The notes under the pieces are model-generated. The model saw nothing but the letters and a program-made list of their open reading frames with translations, did no database searches and had not been told where the DNA came from. Shown in pieces: positions 13,201 to 28,200 of a stretch of 64,000 nucleotides of DNA. Location: NCBI RefSeq assembly GCF_000224145.3, contig NC_020167.2, positions 177,644-241,643 of the forward strand, given 5' to 3'. A program made the position numbers and the translations under genes. Origin of the DNA: Ciona intestinalis. Its lineage: Eukaryota; Chordata; Ascidiacea; Phlebobranchia; Cionidae. The first letter of the stretch is position 1. Each line of letters starts with the position of its first letter.

Positions 13201-16200
13201 ATGGGTGACAGTCAGAGAAAGTTGGTATGCAAATATTCCATACAATGTTTACTGAGCAAATAGTCTACAAGGAAACATTGAATGAATATGCCATTCAGTA
13301 AAACTTAATACATGATTAAACAGGCGGGCGATGGCGATAGTGCACTGTACAGTAAACAAACCATAAAATGAACACAACATTAAAAGGGCGACTGACGTAA
13401 GCGATGCAAGCTATAATTACACATTTCCTTCCTCATTCGAGCAATAGAACAACTCCTTTAACATTATATAGGGGATGTAACTCGTAGGGCAAGATAGAGT
13501 TGTTTACATCAGATGATGTTGCATATAGAATAGATTAATCAATTGTAAGGAATAGTAGTCTGTCACTGAAGACTTAACTTTGTTTAACTTTATTTTTAGT
13601 TGCTGATGGTTAGTTACCAAGCAATACAGAAAGGTATTCCGGACAAGATGATCTGTTTGTTTGTTGTATATTAGTTTGTACAGAAATGAGTATATGCAGT
13701 AAATGTTAGTTTTAACTGACAAACCTGTTTAATTTTTATTGTATTTACAATGAGATATGAACTAACCTGTTGAACTGCATGGCTGGTAAAATCAAGTCTG
13801 CGTTTAACATTATTAATAGCAATTATATCTTCACTGCTCAGTTTATTCTTTAAGCTCTGTTGACTTGGTCTAGCACAAAAAGCTTTCGCATAAGAATCTT
13901 TTGCATTCAACCCAATGAAACTTGAATGAGGTTTAATTTTTGCAGATTGAATATTCTGAGCTGTGTCTGATGTCAACTTTTGTGATGTAACTAATGCACG
14001 TCTATCAAACTTTTCACATAGAGCAGATGGCTGGCAACTTGTTCCGTCTTGGTGAGATACACTGTGTTTTGTGTTGAATGCATCATCTGCATTACAATGC
14101 TCAATATCTTTTACTAACATTTCATGTTCGCTAAATTCTTGGTTACTGCTTGAACTTAACATTTTATTTTTTACAAATGAAATCTTTTTTCTTAAAAATT
14201 CTGATGCTCTGGATTTGACAAGACTAGGGGAATCCCCACAATGACTATGTCTTCTTTCTATAAAAAGTTCATCTTTTAAACATGCTTCTTTTTGACTAAA
14301 ATCACTTGTGCAACACTGCTGAGACTTAGGCACATCTTCACTGTGCAACACTTTCTGTACACTCAACATTGTGCCATAATATCTCTTGCATATTTCCTGA
14401 GGATGAAGATCACATTGAAGAGATCTACGTTTGCTGGAGCTTTTCCTCGCAATGTCACTATGGTCACCAGATGCACACACTTGACACACAGCTGAAATAT
14501 TCTTTCCTGACACTTTGCCAAGCTTCCTCAACCAATCTAAATCTTCTCTCCCGCTATTATCCTTTTCCTTTACTGGTTTCTGCAAAACACAACAAAACTT
14601 TAACAAACTCATCTAACTGTAAAGATATATCATCTAACTAATAAATGGAACATATCTTGATAATAATATCCTATCGAAAAAATACCTTTGTCCACAGAAA
14701 TCTAAACCTTATTACAAAGCATATAATAAACAATTATAGATTATAATTGTGTTAATTACGTGCAGCAAGTATCACACACAATCACTTGACAACTGTTAGT
14801 ATCCAAATAATGCAACAAACAAAGAAAGCGTCAGATCTACATTTTAAAAATATTAAAACAGAATTTTCAATACAATTTAAACTTTAAAAGTAAATTTAAA
14901 AACATGTTCTACAGTTTTCATCATTTTTAGATTATCATTAGCATACCTATCCATATATATATATATATATGGTAGGTGGTAGCAATATACAAGCATGCAT
15001 TATCTGAATATTAGATGAAAGAAAATGGGACAGCGCAGTGTTAGGATGTCATAACAACAACTTTCTTATTGTAGAATAATAGTCGATTATTATGACATCA
15101 CAAATCGTGACAGTGATATTACAGCACGAGCCATGCAAGTTTAACGAATCAGCTTCTGCAGATATTGATTGATTGATTGGTAATTTACATTTCCTTACAA
15201 AGCATTCATGATGTCCATGACTTCCACATCTGATAAGACAAGTAGCAACAACCAACACAACATGTCCAACCAAGTATTTCAATTATATCTCTATTATTTG
15301 AACTTTGCTCTTCTTCCTCCTTATGTTCATCTTGCTCCACAGCTCCATAATGAGAAGCAGCATCACCCACTATTAGTGGATCATTAACTTGTTGTACTCG
15401 TTGCAACAGCGGTGATCTGCGGCGTATCATCGTATTATCATCAGCTTTCAACGGTGGAACAATATCTCCTTGAATTGATTCAACACCCGAACGATCATCA
15501 TCATGTTTGTCTTCTTTTGCAAACATAGAAACAAAACTTTCTTCTTTATCTTTAGCACCATATAGTGGTGAACTTTCCCGAGCGCACTCATCAGATTTGA
15601 TCATTTGTGAAACTGGTTGCTTTATAACTGGTAAACTCTCTTCAATTATTTCAATATCATTACCTAGTGGTAGCAAAGGTACGTTAGTTTCAGTTGTTAA
15701 TGCCTCTTCATCGCCATCTACTGGTGGTATGTTGTGAGTTCCAACATCCGATGATTCATCTTTAGTTACAATTTGTCCTCTTTTTGTTTTCATCCTCTCA
15801 TGGAGTCGGTTAACCAATGCTTGATACGCCGCATCATCATTCATTGTGATGTCACTTCCTCCTTGGTTGTTCTGATCCTTCGATCCACGCGTCACCTCTG
15901 ATGCAGACGAGCTCGTTTCATCATTCATCTTCTTAACTTGATATCTACGAGACTTCCATCCAAGTTTAGGTTGAACTCTCGGACTTCGGCTTGGTTCAAT
16001 AACTTTCTGCTCATCATGATCGGACAAATGATGAGATGATATTTGAGCATCACCTGACTCCCCTTCCCCCCTACCCCACACAACACAACCCTCAACACTT
16101 ACATCGGTATTCGTTGTTTCAGACGGTTTCAAACCAGGAAGACCGGTCGATCGTCGCTCTTTACGTTGCCTTCTTCTTTGTTGAGCTGCAGATTTACGAG

Positions 16201-19200
16201 CAGAAGGCGATTGACCCCCTGGGGTTAGGGAATTCCCCTCATCTGCATTATCATCATCTATAAAAATAATTCAGACTTTAATTTTTGTTTAACATTTAAA
16301 ATCGATAAAGTTCATCCAAGAAAAACAATGTGATATTATACTATCAAGGTATTGTTACAGATCAAAGTATGTACAAAAGATTAACATTATTATGGTAATT
16401 ACTTTACAAACAAATCAAAATACTAGTACAATTATGACATAATTGTTATGACATAACTCATAAGTTGACCACATGAATATTGTCATCTGATGTGGCTGAG
16501 TGAAATTACTGCCACGTAAATATAAAATAAGACTTACCTTGTTTTTGAGGATCTTGTTTTTCATCTCCTGCGTCGATATTAATACTTGGAATCACTGTTG
16601 TGATTGGTGCTGTCTTGGCAGTGTTGCGCACACGTTCGTTGGATGGTATATAACCAGATGGCAGTGTGACCGTGCGTGGACTGTTAGATGAACTGGAAGC
16701 ACTGCTGTTGAATCGTCTGTGGTTTGTTGCCATCGAATCCTGAAAAACACCTTCTTTACAAAAACTGTTTTGTTCGACAATGATAGCTGAATAAGGCAGC
16801 AATATATAAATACATTTACGATATGCAGAAGGAACATTTTACAATGACCATTTTTTAATTTGAGATTCATCAGTAAAGTGATTTTTGATAAATTTTATGA
16901 ATAATTTTTTTATTTATGAAGAGTAGTCCTTATTAAAACTATTTGTGCGAATACAATGCAAACTATTGATAAACTTTGGTTAATTAATAATTAATTATAA
17001 TTATAATTATAATTATAAATAACAATAATTATAAATGAACTGCTTACAACGTGTGGGATTCTTCCAAGATCATTATTTACACTTAAATCTGAAGCATCAG
17101 TTTGTTTGCTAACTGATGATGATGCGTTTTCACTTCGTTCTTGTTTCATATGGTCAATCGTACGTTTTGCCTCTTCAAACACATCTGGTTTGGTGGAAAA
17201 TATTTAGATGTTAGATAAGGCTTGATGAAATGGGCCTAGTTGTAAGTGTGCCATGCATGATTTACTTCCCTACACCAATAAAAAGAATTTCACTTGATTG
17301 ATCTTTTTAAAACAGTCCCAAGGTGTGAACTTTCACTGAATAACAGTAATTTATAATAAAAAGTACTGTGAAAAACTGTTGAAACTATGGTGTGCGCTAT
17401 GCAGAAAACATATTCAGGGGAACCAAGTGTGTTGTGATTCATAAGTTTAACTTTGTTTTATTCTATGTGGGTATTCCCTAATTGCTTATGTTTTACAGGG
17501 TTGTGGACAATAAGAACTGAGATTTAGACCACAGTTCAATTACCCCAACACCTCTAGCGCCAATGCTTGGACTTCACCAGGTGTGACAAGCTTTAAAAGT
17601 TATAGATGGGAAATCTTCCCTTGTTGGATCAACAGCTTAGACACAACTCACCCAAAGTAACTCCTTGTGTAGATCGTCGGGTTTGTCTCTCCCTCCTTGA
17701 CCTCGCTTTCCTTTGAGCTTCCGCTTCTTCATCTCGGACAGGTTGAAGATGTGATCTTCTTCTGTCTGGCCGTATGTCACTGTGATGTCATAATACAGAC
17801 ATCAACATTAAGTTTCACACAAAAGACTGTTGACAATTCTTATGTTTGAAACATTAAAAAATCATTTTAGTACATTAATTCAATATTTCTTTTTAATTTC
17901 TAATATTTGTTTAGAGAAAGTAAGATAAAATAATTTGATTTTTAAACACAACTTACATAGCTGCATTAGTTTGTTCACTTGTATCTGCAGCTTCTTCCAC
18001 ACTGAAAAGATATTTTTTAGTTAAAATTACAAACTTTCTGAACATTATCTGTTAGTTTAACTAACTAAATAGACAAAAATTCTGACAACGCATTACTTCA
18101 TGCATCTAAGGTTAGAAAATACATTCAAATTCAACTTTAGTTCATGCACTTGCATATCATTTCAAACGGGATGTCAGTAGCCAGTCTAGAGTTAGGTATG
18201 TCTAAACATTTACATTCATTTTACATTTGGAATATATCAAGATAAACATAAGAACAGGATATATGAACTTAAACAGAACATTAACCACATAAAGCTTCTT
18301 TTTATAATCACATTTGTTAGTTCACAACTTTCCTGCAACAAAAACAACCAATAAACAGCAAAGCAAGCATGCATGTGTTAAAACAGTGGGTGGGTGGGTT
18401 GTATGTTTCAATAATATGAGTTTCTCACATCAATCAAGATGGTCCAACTTGTGTTGACAGTCTACCTTTGTTATAACTAACTACATGTTAGTTTAAAACT
18501 AAACTACTGTCTGTTAAGCTTGTTATCTTCCACTTTTACTAGTTACTGCCACACAAGGCGGCGAACCAACTCTGGTACCTAGTTGCTTCGTTTGGTTTAT
18601 TGCTTGCATCAGGTTCTCTATATTTATTGACAAGTTTCTGGTATCGAAGACGAATTAAATTTGAAATTTGGTCGGCCTCATTAGAAGGTAGATCGAGCGA
18701 ACGCGAGCGATGCAGACGATTGGATGGCTTATGTGGTGATGAACAACTATGCTGACGATGAACTCCTGCCTTCACACCACCCTCACTTTTAAAGTTTGAC
18801 AAATATTTCTTGACAAGCGATCCATGTTTTGTGGCATGAGGCGAGTTGCCATCCATAGTTACAGGTTGGCTGTATGTTCGTGACCTCTCACTTTGAGATG
18901 TTTATATTTATTATAAAGTTAGTAATAAGTAAGCCCTTGCATGCAGAAAACATCACCTCATATTAACAAGATAAATATAAGAAAGCATGCAACACCAAGG
19001 GCATGTGCAAGTGAAATAAATATTATTGTATTTTGAACCTGACAAATCCCTATCATGATATTTGTTCCAAGTGATACTGGGCACTGCAAATAGTTTTGTC
19101 ACCGTACCACACAACACACATCTTATGCATTCTACTATTCTAGAACCCGACATCATAAAATGCAAAACAAAACCGTGTCCTACAAAGCATAACTACCTCG

Positions 19201-22200
19201 AGAACACATTGATGTGTTTTGATGGTTGCTCTATTGAGTCTTTAATGTCTGAGCTAGAAGTGCGGCCGACTGCTCGTTTGTAAGATATGCTGTTGCGCAA
19301 GCAAGCCAATGATCAAGTGGTTATTAAAAGCAATGCAATATAAAGTAGGGGGACCAAAATATAGAGGTGACTAAAACAAAATAAATCAAACCTGCGTTTA
19401 TATGAAATTGGTGTGGCCGTTGAAAATGTAGAAGTTGATTCGTTGGCATATCTTCTATATGAACCACTTCTTTGGAAACTACTGTTAATTAACATCATTA
19501 TTAAAAAAAAACAATGATCATCGTTACTTGAAGAAAGTCTTGATTACCTGGCCGGCTCGTTTTCATCTGCGGAAGTGTTTCTTGACTTGCTTGATGGCAG
19601 TCGTGCGTCGATTATTGGAGCAACTCGTGCTGTGCGTGTTTCACTCTAAAAATTAAGAAAAAATGGATTGATTTCCAAAAATCCGGCATTATAAAAATTC
19701 ATAAATAAAATGCTATAAAGTTATATAATTTACAGAACACTTGGTTTTAATTCAAGAAAATAAAATAGAAAGTTTAACATTCTGTTCCATAATATTTACA
19801 ACTTCCCACTACATACACACTAATCAGTGATCATACAAACCTTGCTTGACTTCTGTTCTTCCTGTGTTTTACTGACGTTATACGAAGCAGAACGATCAAT
19901 ATCATTCTGTGAACCACGGGAAGCAGATCCCGTGGGAGGACGACCCATCCTCATCTTTTCATCAAAACTTCCAGTTTTTCTTAAACCTAACATCCAACCA
20001 ACAATTTTCATCATTATTGAATCATAATATTAATATCTTCGTACAAAACATCTATGGCAGGTAATTATCCCTTTAAATCACATATTTAATGAACTTATAT
20101 GGTAAACATGTGATGGATAAACCACATTAAGTAACTACTTAATAATCCGTACAAACCTAATCTCCAAGTTGAAGGAGCGCCATCTTTTATATCACTGTTT
20201 CTTTCTGTTGGTGTTACTACAGCTGCATCTGGTCCATTGCTTTTCTGCAATACCATCATTTTAACATAATCTTAAACAAGGTGAAAAGACAGTTTATAAC
20301 ACAGGGACAAGATGGCTTGATTAGGTATAATTGAATAAATGGGATTTTAGCCGGGAAACGCCAGTCCTTATACCATGGGTGTTCTGTTTAAACACTTTGT
20401 GCTAGCTTACGAGTTACCATGTGTGTAACTTTGTGGGTAATTTTTTTATTATATTGCTGACAATTTTACCAACCCATTAGTGACCACTGGGTTTTTATTT
20501 TATTATAAAAAAGAACCACTGGGTTATAGCGATTGCCAGCCCACAATGGTAACAGTGACAAGCCTTCAACCCGTAACCTCTGCATAAGCATACTACTAAC
20601 TGAAACACAAGTATTTTTTAAAACATACAAGTAAAAAATATAAACAACAAGCAAGCTTAGTTATCTTTTTTTAACTAGAGTTAGACCGATAATTATTCTT
20701 TTATAGATGAATATTTGTAATTGATTGTTGTTACATACCGGTGTTTGTATGGGTTGAGTGGTGGCTATGGGTCGTGTGGATGATAATTCATGTGCGCTCA
20801 TAATAGTTGGACGAACATCTTTGTTTGCGGATGTTGATGATATGTGAAGTGATGCAGGTCTCGTTACTCTCCGACCAGCAAATCCTGTTGTACTCCGGAC
20901 ATTGCTCCCAGAGCTACTGTAAGTCAGAGATGAAGTATCTTGGATGTCAGTACGTGACCCAATTTTATCAGTGATGAAGTCATTATCGAGTTTGCTTTGT
21001 TTCTCAGTAAGTTTTGATGATGTCACTTCACTTGATGATGTGGAGTCATCTTCGGAATCGGAGGATGAACTCATTAACGTGTCGCGGTTGAAAGCTTTTT
21101 CGGCAGCACTAATGTGAGCAACACCCACATCATTATCATGAACCTCGTTGAATTCACGCTTCGTTTCATGGATGTCAATTTGTTGATGAATTTCAAACCT
21201 TGTAAAAATTAACTGATGAGGCAAATTTGAATAATTTCCTAACATTAAGCATATTATACAATGATGACGACTTATCCTTGTGTGGTGGTGCCAGGTAAAT
21301 TAGAGTAATAATGGAGGTGGGCATATGTGCCAAGCATGGATATATATGCATGTCTTTGAATAAATATTATAACTTATGTGATTAATCTGGGTACACAAAG
21401 TAACAGGAAAGTTTGTGATATCAAAAAATTACTACATGGTATATATCCTAAAGACCAGCTTGGTTTTCTAAAATATATCCCTTCTATGTGGGTTGTGTGG
21501 TGGATAACATGCTCCATATCCTGGGTGCTCACTGCCGAGTTTTGCTTTTTGGATTTTCTTTTTCATGTTACTTTTAAACTAGTAATTTGGAGAATCAACC
21601 ATGCAGTTGGAGCAACTACCATTAAAAGCCTTGCTCAAAGAAACATCCGTAGGCAAGAATAGGACCTACTACCTATCACCATTCAGCTTTCAACTTTGTT
21701 GAGTAAGACATTAATCTATAAGCAAAATATAAAATAAATGAAAACACTTACGTTTTATTAGTGATAGTGTTGGTCGGAAGAGGGTTGATGAGTTCACTTT
21801 CTTTCATCTGCGCTCGCTAAAAACATAAATACCAGGAAGATGATAATTGAAATTCCAGTGTTGCTACTCTTTTCTACACAGGTATCAGTCTGTGCAGATG
21901 AGCCAAGAGGCACAATGTTGAGAAAGTTGTGTGCTACTTACGTTTTCTTTTTGTAATTCTCTCATATATTCCAGCATGTCTTCATCTGCGACATCACACG
22001 GTGTTTGACCCTGGATCAAAATATTTGTGTTTACCTTTGGCCTTGTATTAGGTAATGAAATATAGTAAACTCTGAAATAGTTCCAAAAATTAAGGGAAAT
22101 GTTTCAATTAAAAAATATCCATTCACTAACAATAGCAAGAACTAACCAGATTGCTTCTAGAAAGAAAATTTGCTCCTCGATCTGATAAAAGTTTGGCTGC

Positions 22201-25200
22201 TTCCTGTTGTGACCAATGAGATGCAGCGTGAAGTGGAGTCCAACCATCGTTATCACGAAGGTTAACATCCATACCAGATTGAAGAAGAAGTCTGTCAGTA
22301 TATAATCGTCATGAAACAATTATCTAAATCATATGACTTAAAATTCTCCTCAGATCTTTTAATTCCTAGCAATACACATAAGAGGTAGTAAACTACAATT
22401 AAAATCCCAACCTAATAACATCAATGTATCCTTTAGCGGCAGCAACATGCAAGGCAGTTGCCCCAGATTTAGGGTGTCTGTATATTGAGGATTGATCACC
22501 ATTGTGAATAGAATTAAGATGTTGTTTTGCATCAGCTATCATAATCTCTTGTTCTTCATTACGAGCAGCTTCAATGTCCAACCCTGAAATTATTTCATTG
22601 AAATGGTATGTGCTTCAGTGCTTGTGTCACTTGTTTTGTCATCAAATAATATGACAATGACGAATGAAATGACACATGATAAAGTAGTCAGAAACATTTC
22701 AAACTAGGACATATATTATACATGATTTTTAAACAGATCCAAACATTATATAATGGAAAAAACACAACCAAACCCTGCATACCATCAATAGTAAGTACCC
22801 TCATAATGGGAATAAGACATGTAAGCTTCCATACAATCATTTCAGTAACAAGTTAAAACAACAAACTGAAGTGAAATTTAATCCGAACGTTGGATGCTTA
22901 TGAACACTTGTACTGATCACTTAACATTATTCGATGAGCATAGTTAACCTCTTACACATCAATATGGCAAACAAGGGTATATTATATAACATACATAAAT
23001 GTGTGGATTAAACATGTAGCTTAACATTTGATGTAAATGTGGAATAAAACAAGTCACACTAACATAGCAATAATTTTAAATATTTTAAACAACATTTTTA
23101 TTTAATTAACATTTTCTCCTTTGCACTGGCCATCTCACACATAACTAATCAATCCACTCATAACAAGTCGGTAACTTCAGCAACCAATACAAACCTTGGT
23201 TATCTATTTGTTTTTGCAGGAATTCCACCATGTCATCTTCTTCTGCAATGTCAAGAGGGACTTCCCCTTCACTATTAACAGCCGCAACATTTGCATGGTT
23301 GTCAACCAGATATCTTGGAGAAAGAAGAAACCATGGTTAACCTTCAACCAATGCACTTGCTCAGTGTGAACATGTTCAATTAAATTAAAATGAACAGTTT
23401 AGCGAGTATGTAGTAGATTTGTGTAAAGTTTAATGTTGGATTTTTAGGTTTAGAGCTTAGTTTAAATAAACTGCTTGCATTTGGTTGTTAACAAATTAAG
23501 CGTGAGATAAATAACATATTATCATAACTGTATGTTGCATTTGGTGTAGCTACATTGGTAGAAAAACAAATAAACATTATGAATCATGCATATTGCTAAT
23601 TTATATTTGATTGACACATTTGTTATGAATCTATTATATCAGTAGTTACACTAGTTAATTTAAATGTGCGCCACTGTTATCAAAGTTTGGTGCAGCTGTT
23701 GTTTCAACATTTTTAACAACAAAGATCTATTTTACCACGCAACGCGAGACGTTGGAATACAATAGACACTTCTCATTGGGGTGCAATCCTACTTAAAGTC
23801 GCACGGTCATGACGTGTGTGACACAATTCCAAATATCTCAAGCGACTATCCAGAGTGTTAAATAAAAGAGACAAGGAGAGAGAATAGTTTCATGAGCAAA
23901 TGACAGCTGAGGCGTAACTTCTCTAAAGCCCTGCTTGCTTTGTGCGACAATATATTGCTTGCGCAATGTTTTGATTCATCTGTACGGGAAAGATTATTGT
24001 ATTGTTATGATTACAAGTTCAATGAAGTACGAAACAATCTAAACGGAACATAATATCTGTGTACATTACCATTGCACCAAATCATTTCTCTTTTCTCTAA
24101 GGGACAAATATAATTCAATCAATTCATTGCTGCGTGTGTGGAAACGATAAGTGATGTTAATAGAACTTCGTTATTTAAACAGAAGTTAAAAAGATGTTTA
24201 CATTGGACATATTTCGTGAAGTTTATCTCCTTTAAACTAGGCTAAGATAGTAGCGCTGTGTGAGGCGCACTGTTTGTAATGCCATCGTATGAAAACCACT
24301 TTATAAACGAGAGAATAAAGGAGTTCAAACCGCAGTGCTTATGAGCTTGGCTGCTCGCTAACTTGGCTATGATCCAGACTGAATAAAATATTGCACGAGT
24401 CTTTCCAATTATGCTCGTGAAACAATTATCAGATAAAATATGGAAACACACAAAAGTGTGTGCGGGTGACGAGAAATAGTTTGCTTTATATCAGAAAAGA
24501 TAAATAAGATCTTGTGGGGCTATCGTGTTGTTTATAAGTTCAAAGAGAATGACATTCATCCTGAAACAGCGTGATAAGCTAGAGTGGCATTAAAGAGCTG
24601 ACAGGCTCGCTAAAAGCAGACAATTACGTATATCAGTAAATTAAACTACCAATCAAGCAAGGGCATGCTCTATATCGATATTATGCTCTCATTCCCTTGT
24701 GAATGACTCCCATTATATATATTTAGGTGGATATGCAATTATTTTTAATGTGTATGTTTGAATGAGGTCAGACTAAATAGTTGGTGCTTCTTCAGGTAAT
24801 TGATGGTTTGACAGCTGAAACAACATACACTATAATATTATACTCAGGGCTATATCTTGACCACTGTGTCTTTGTGTAGTAAGTTAGACACATTGTACAT
24901 AACAACACAGCAGAAATGAAATTGTACATAACAACAAAGCAGAAAGAAAAAAAACAAAGCAGAAAAGTTAGCAATAATTCACATTACTTACATTTACATG
25001 TCTTATAAGTTAGATTACACCATATTTAGGTTGTCAAATTCGTACATTGACATCAAATCAAATTTTCAACATAATGAAGTGCAGACATTGTAGGTCATAG
25101 TGGGGCTGTTTAACTAATTATAAATCCACTCCACAATTCAACAGCTGTAGTTGACAAACAAAGTGCTGATGTTTGCTTTGTGTTCATACACCACAGTAGG

Positions 25201-28200
25201 AATATTCTATTCATTAAAAAAAAAACATATATATGATGTATTTAAACCTTATTTTTTTGCAAAGTAAAGATTATGTTTTAAATAAACTAAAAACAATATA
25301 CATGATGAGTAATATAACTCAGGTCTATATTCCTGAAAATGTAAACAGTTTAAACTTTATATCCTACAACAATATGAGTAATATAACTTTTGTATCAACA
25401 TAAACCTCATAGGAATCAGCATACAACTTGCAACAAGCGTGTTCTAACATTAGATTCTTATTGTAGAAACCAAAAACTTGATATGATTTAAAACTTCATT
25501 ACAGGACAACTTACTCACAAGCCTTTAACAAACCAACAACATTAATATACAAGATGTATTTGAAAACATGATCACAGTTATGACTGATACTTTGGGATCT
25601 TTTTTTCGAAGCCCAATTTGAAAATTATGAAATAATTTGTAGGATATACATTGTATATCCTACATTTTAGGCTACACATATATATATATATATATATATT
25701 TATATATGTATACACAGCCCATGCTCCATGTATATATATAATATTTTTATTGCACAAAAAAGAATATTACCTTTAATTTCATATTAAAACCAAAACAGTG
25801 TGAAACTACATTACCAAACAATAGTTTGTGCAAAACTATTTGTTCCGTTGTTAAATGACAGAGTAATACATAAGTAATCCAGTGTAAGTTCATGTCATGT
25901 TGAAAAATAAAGATGGATCGAAAACAGGATTTTACACCTACCATGGCGAAGCATCTATTTTTTGGTTTATTTAAATCACCGGTTACCAAACTTTTTTTTA
26001 AATTTTGTCTGGTGGACCCTTCGCAATTATTTAGAAATTTTGTGGCCCTACAAAAATTAAATAATGCTAAGGGAAAATGCAAAAACACACCAATGAAACT
26101 AAAAGAAAAAACTATAAAATACAGTAAGCTGTTTAATGGGAAGAGTGCAATTGTTTTGCTTCAATTAACTCATCAATGTTTGGTTTTGGATCACAATAAT
26201 TGCTTCAGTGCTGCACGGACCCCAGTTGGTACGCGGACCCCAGTTTGGAAACCGCTGAGTTAGACCTACATTATATGCAATATATGCAACACACCAAAAA
26301 TAACCATACTACATAATTCAATATGGGTGATTTCATGATTAGTATCATTTCCACAGGTCTATGTGTTGCTATATAATGCAAAATGGTAATAATACAAACA
26401 ACACAGAATTATTAGAATTATAAAATACTATAACATTATTCAATTCTGTGACTAGCACTATTCTGGTACTTGTATTGCTGAATATCAATTTATTAAAACA
26501 ACTAAGTTTTGACAGAAATGTCAATGTTTTGTCTTATTCGCGTCCGAGACCACTTCCGATTGTCGATAAAGAATCACAAGTACTGCACGTGTCTGTTCAA
26601 GACTCGAATAAAGAAGCATTCTATTTGTCTCTCTAAAATGTGTGTATCGGCTCCCGATATGTATGGTACAGGGAAGCATTATTTTAATGTTGAAAACATT
26701 TGCGTGTACAAATCAAACAAGGTTACTTGAAACAATTCGCCAGCATGTGGCTGTTTTAAACAGCGTACGCTGTAGAAATATTTGGATCTTATGAATCTCC
26801 GCTACAACCTGTGTTACAGAATATGTAACACGAAGCCACATGTCATACTTAATGATGCGTTTGAATTTCTACCAAAGTACATTGTTCCATAAACTATTCA
26901 GATGTAGGAAACAGTAACAAATGTTGTAGACGTAACTACCTTGCTATATCCATGAATCCGCATGATGCAGCCGCATGAAGTGGAGTCCAACCTTCATTGT
27001 CCTCCTGATCAATATCAGTTCCATGTTCCACCAAGAACTCCACCACATCAAGATTATCATCAATGCAAGCCTACAAATAAAATACTATGTTGCTAACTGT
27101 TTTACTTTCGATTTAATTGAAGAGCCTTAGTTTTTAAATAAATACCACACATACCTCAGCACAGAAAAAAAATACACTTAACTAACATTATAAATTTGTA
27201 AAAAAAACATTATAAAACTTTTTTATCATCATTATCAATTTTCTAAGCATAGATTTATTATTCAAACCACTGAAATGCCACCAATTAAGTTGAAAAAAAA
27301 AATATTTGCTGAAGTAAGTCTGCCTGCAGACTAGTCTTTCCAAGTTAAGCCTGTACACAGGTTGGCTTTCCCATATTTACCAGTTGTGTATAGTGTATAC
27401 CATATTACTATTAATAATATTTGAAAAAAACAGAACTGTAATAACTAGCCTACCTAAGTGAAACATTTATTATAAGTAAAATTTTCCAATCAGATTTAAA
27501 TTGTTGAACTTAAGTGTTGTAGCAAGAGAATCTAAATTATTGTTGACCTAACTATACTAGTCTGTGGACTGTAGCAGTTTTCTCTGGGACTTGTGTGTGC
27601 AACATTAGCATTTCTTGCAGAGAAAAATGTGGAAATAATAAAAATTGGGATGGCACATTCCAAACAACAGTATAGCCTATTATTACTTGTGCCTACTTCC
27701 AGAAGTGCCAGCAACTGGTGAATTTTTGAAAGTTGTCATATAGCCTACCTAGTTTACAATTCTTAAGCTGTTCATTTGTTTCATATCAACTACGCTATCA
27801 TGGTGAAAATAACAAAGTGTGAATTGCTAAAGTATCTCAATTAAATAATAGGTTAAACAATCGCTAATATGATGTAATCAATTCACTACTCTATTTCATA
27901 ACAAAAGTGTGTTTAGTTGGGAAAAACATGGTAAACATAATGCAGCACAACTTTTGGAAACGATTTTTTTGATAGCTTATGACCAACTGTTCATTGAGTA
28001 AATTACATTTATTTTACAGGAAACTGTGAGTTACGCAGCGCCAATTTTATGTTGAAAATTTCTACAAAAAAAAAACGGTTTGCACGCTGCGCTCTGCATA
28101 TCTAAGAATTTTAAAAAATCTGTGCGTCTGCTTCAATGATGAATAAGATTGTGAAGTAACGTCAATGTAAATGTAGAACATTCATCTTCTGGATTAATAA

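Larger units (their letters stand above)
23314..26939 (-). other. MYPT intron between the second and third coding exons
   Basis: Holds a TA-dinucleotide run (25676-25742) and a hAT-like remnant (25977-26257). No other exon or RNA gene was recognised; the 116-codon plus-strand frame at 25913-26263 overlaps the remnant and is judged spurious. Confidence 0.5.

Noticed and set aside
18539..18579. In-frame stop at 18539 as the MYPT C-terminus
   Set aside because: A donor at 18579 joins in phase to further exons with clear MYPT homology, including the Rho-kinase sites; use of this stop as a minor isoform cannot be excluded.
25913..26263. 116-codon plus-strand frame
   Set aside because: Overlaps a degenerate hAT-like element and ends within its terminal repeat; no known domain.
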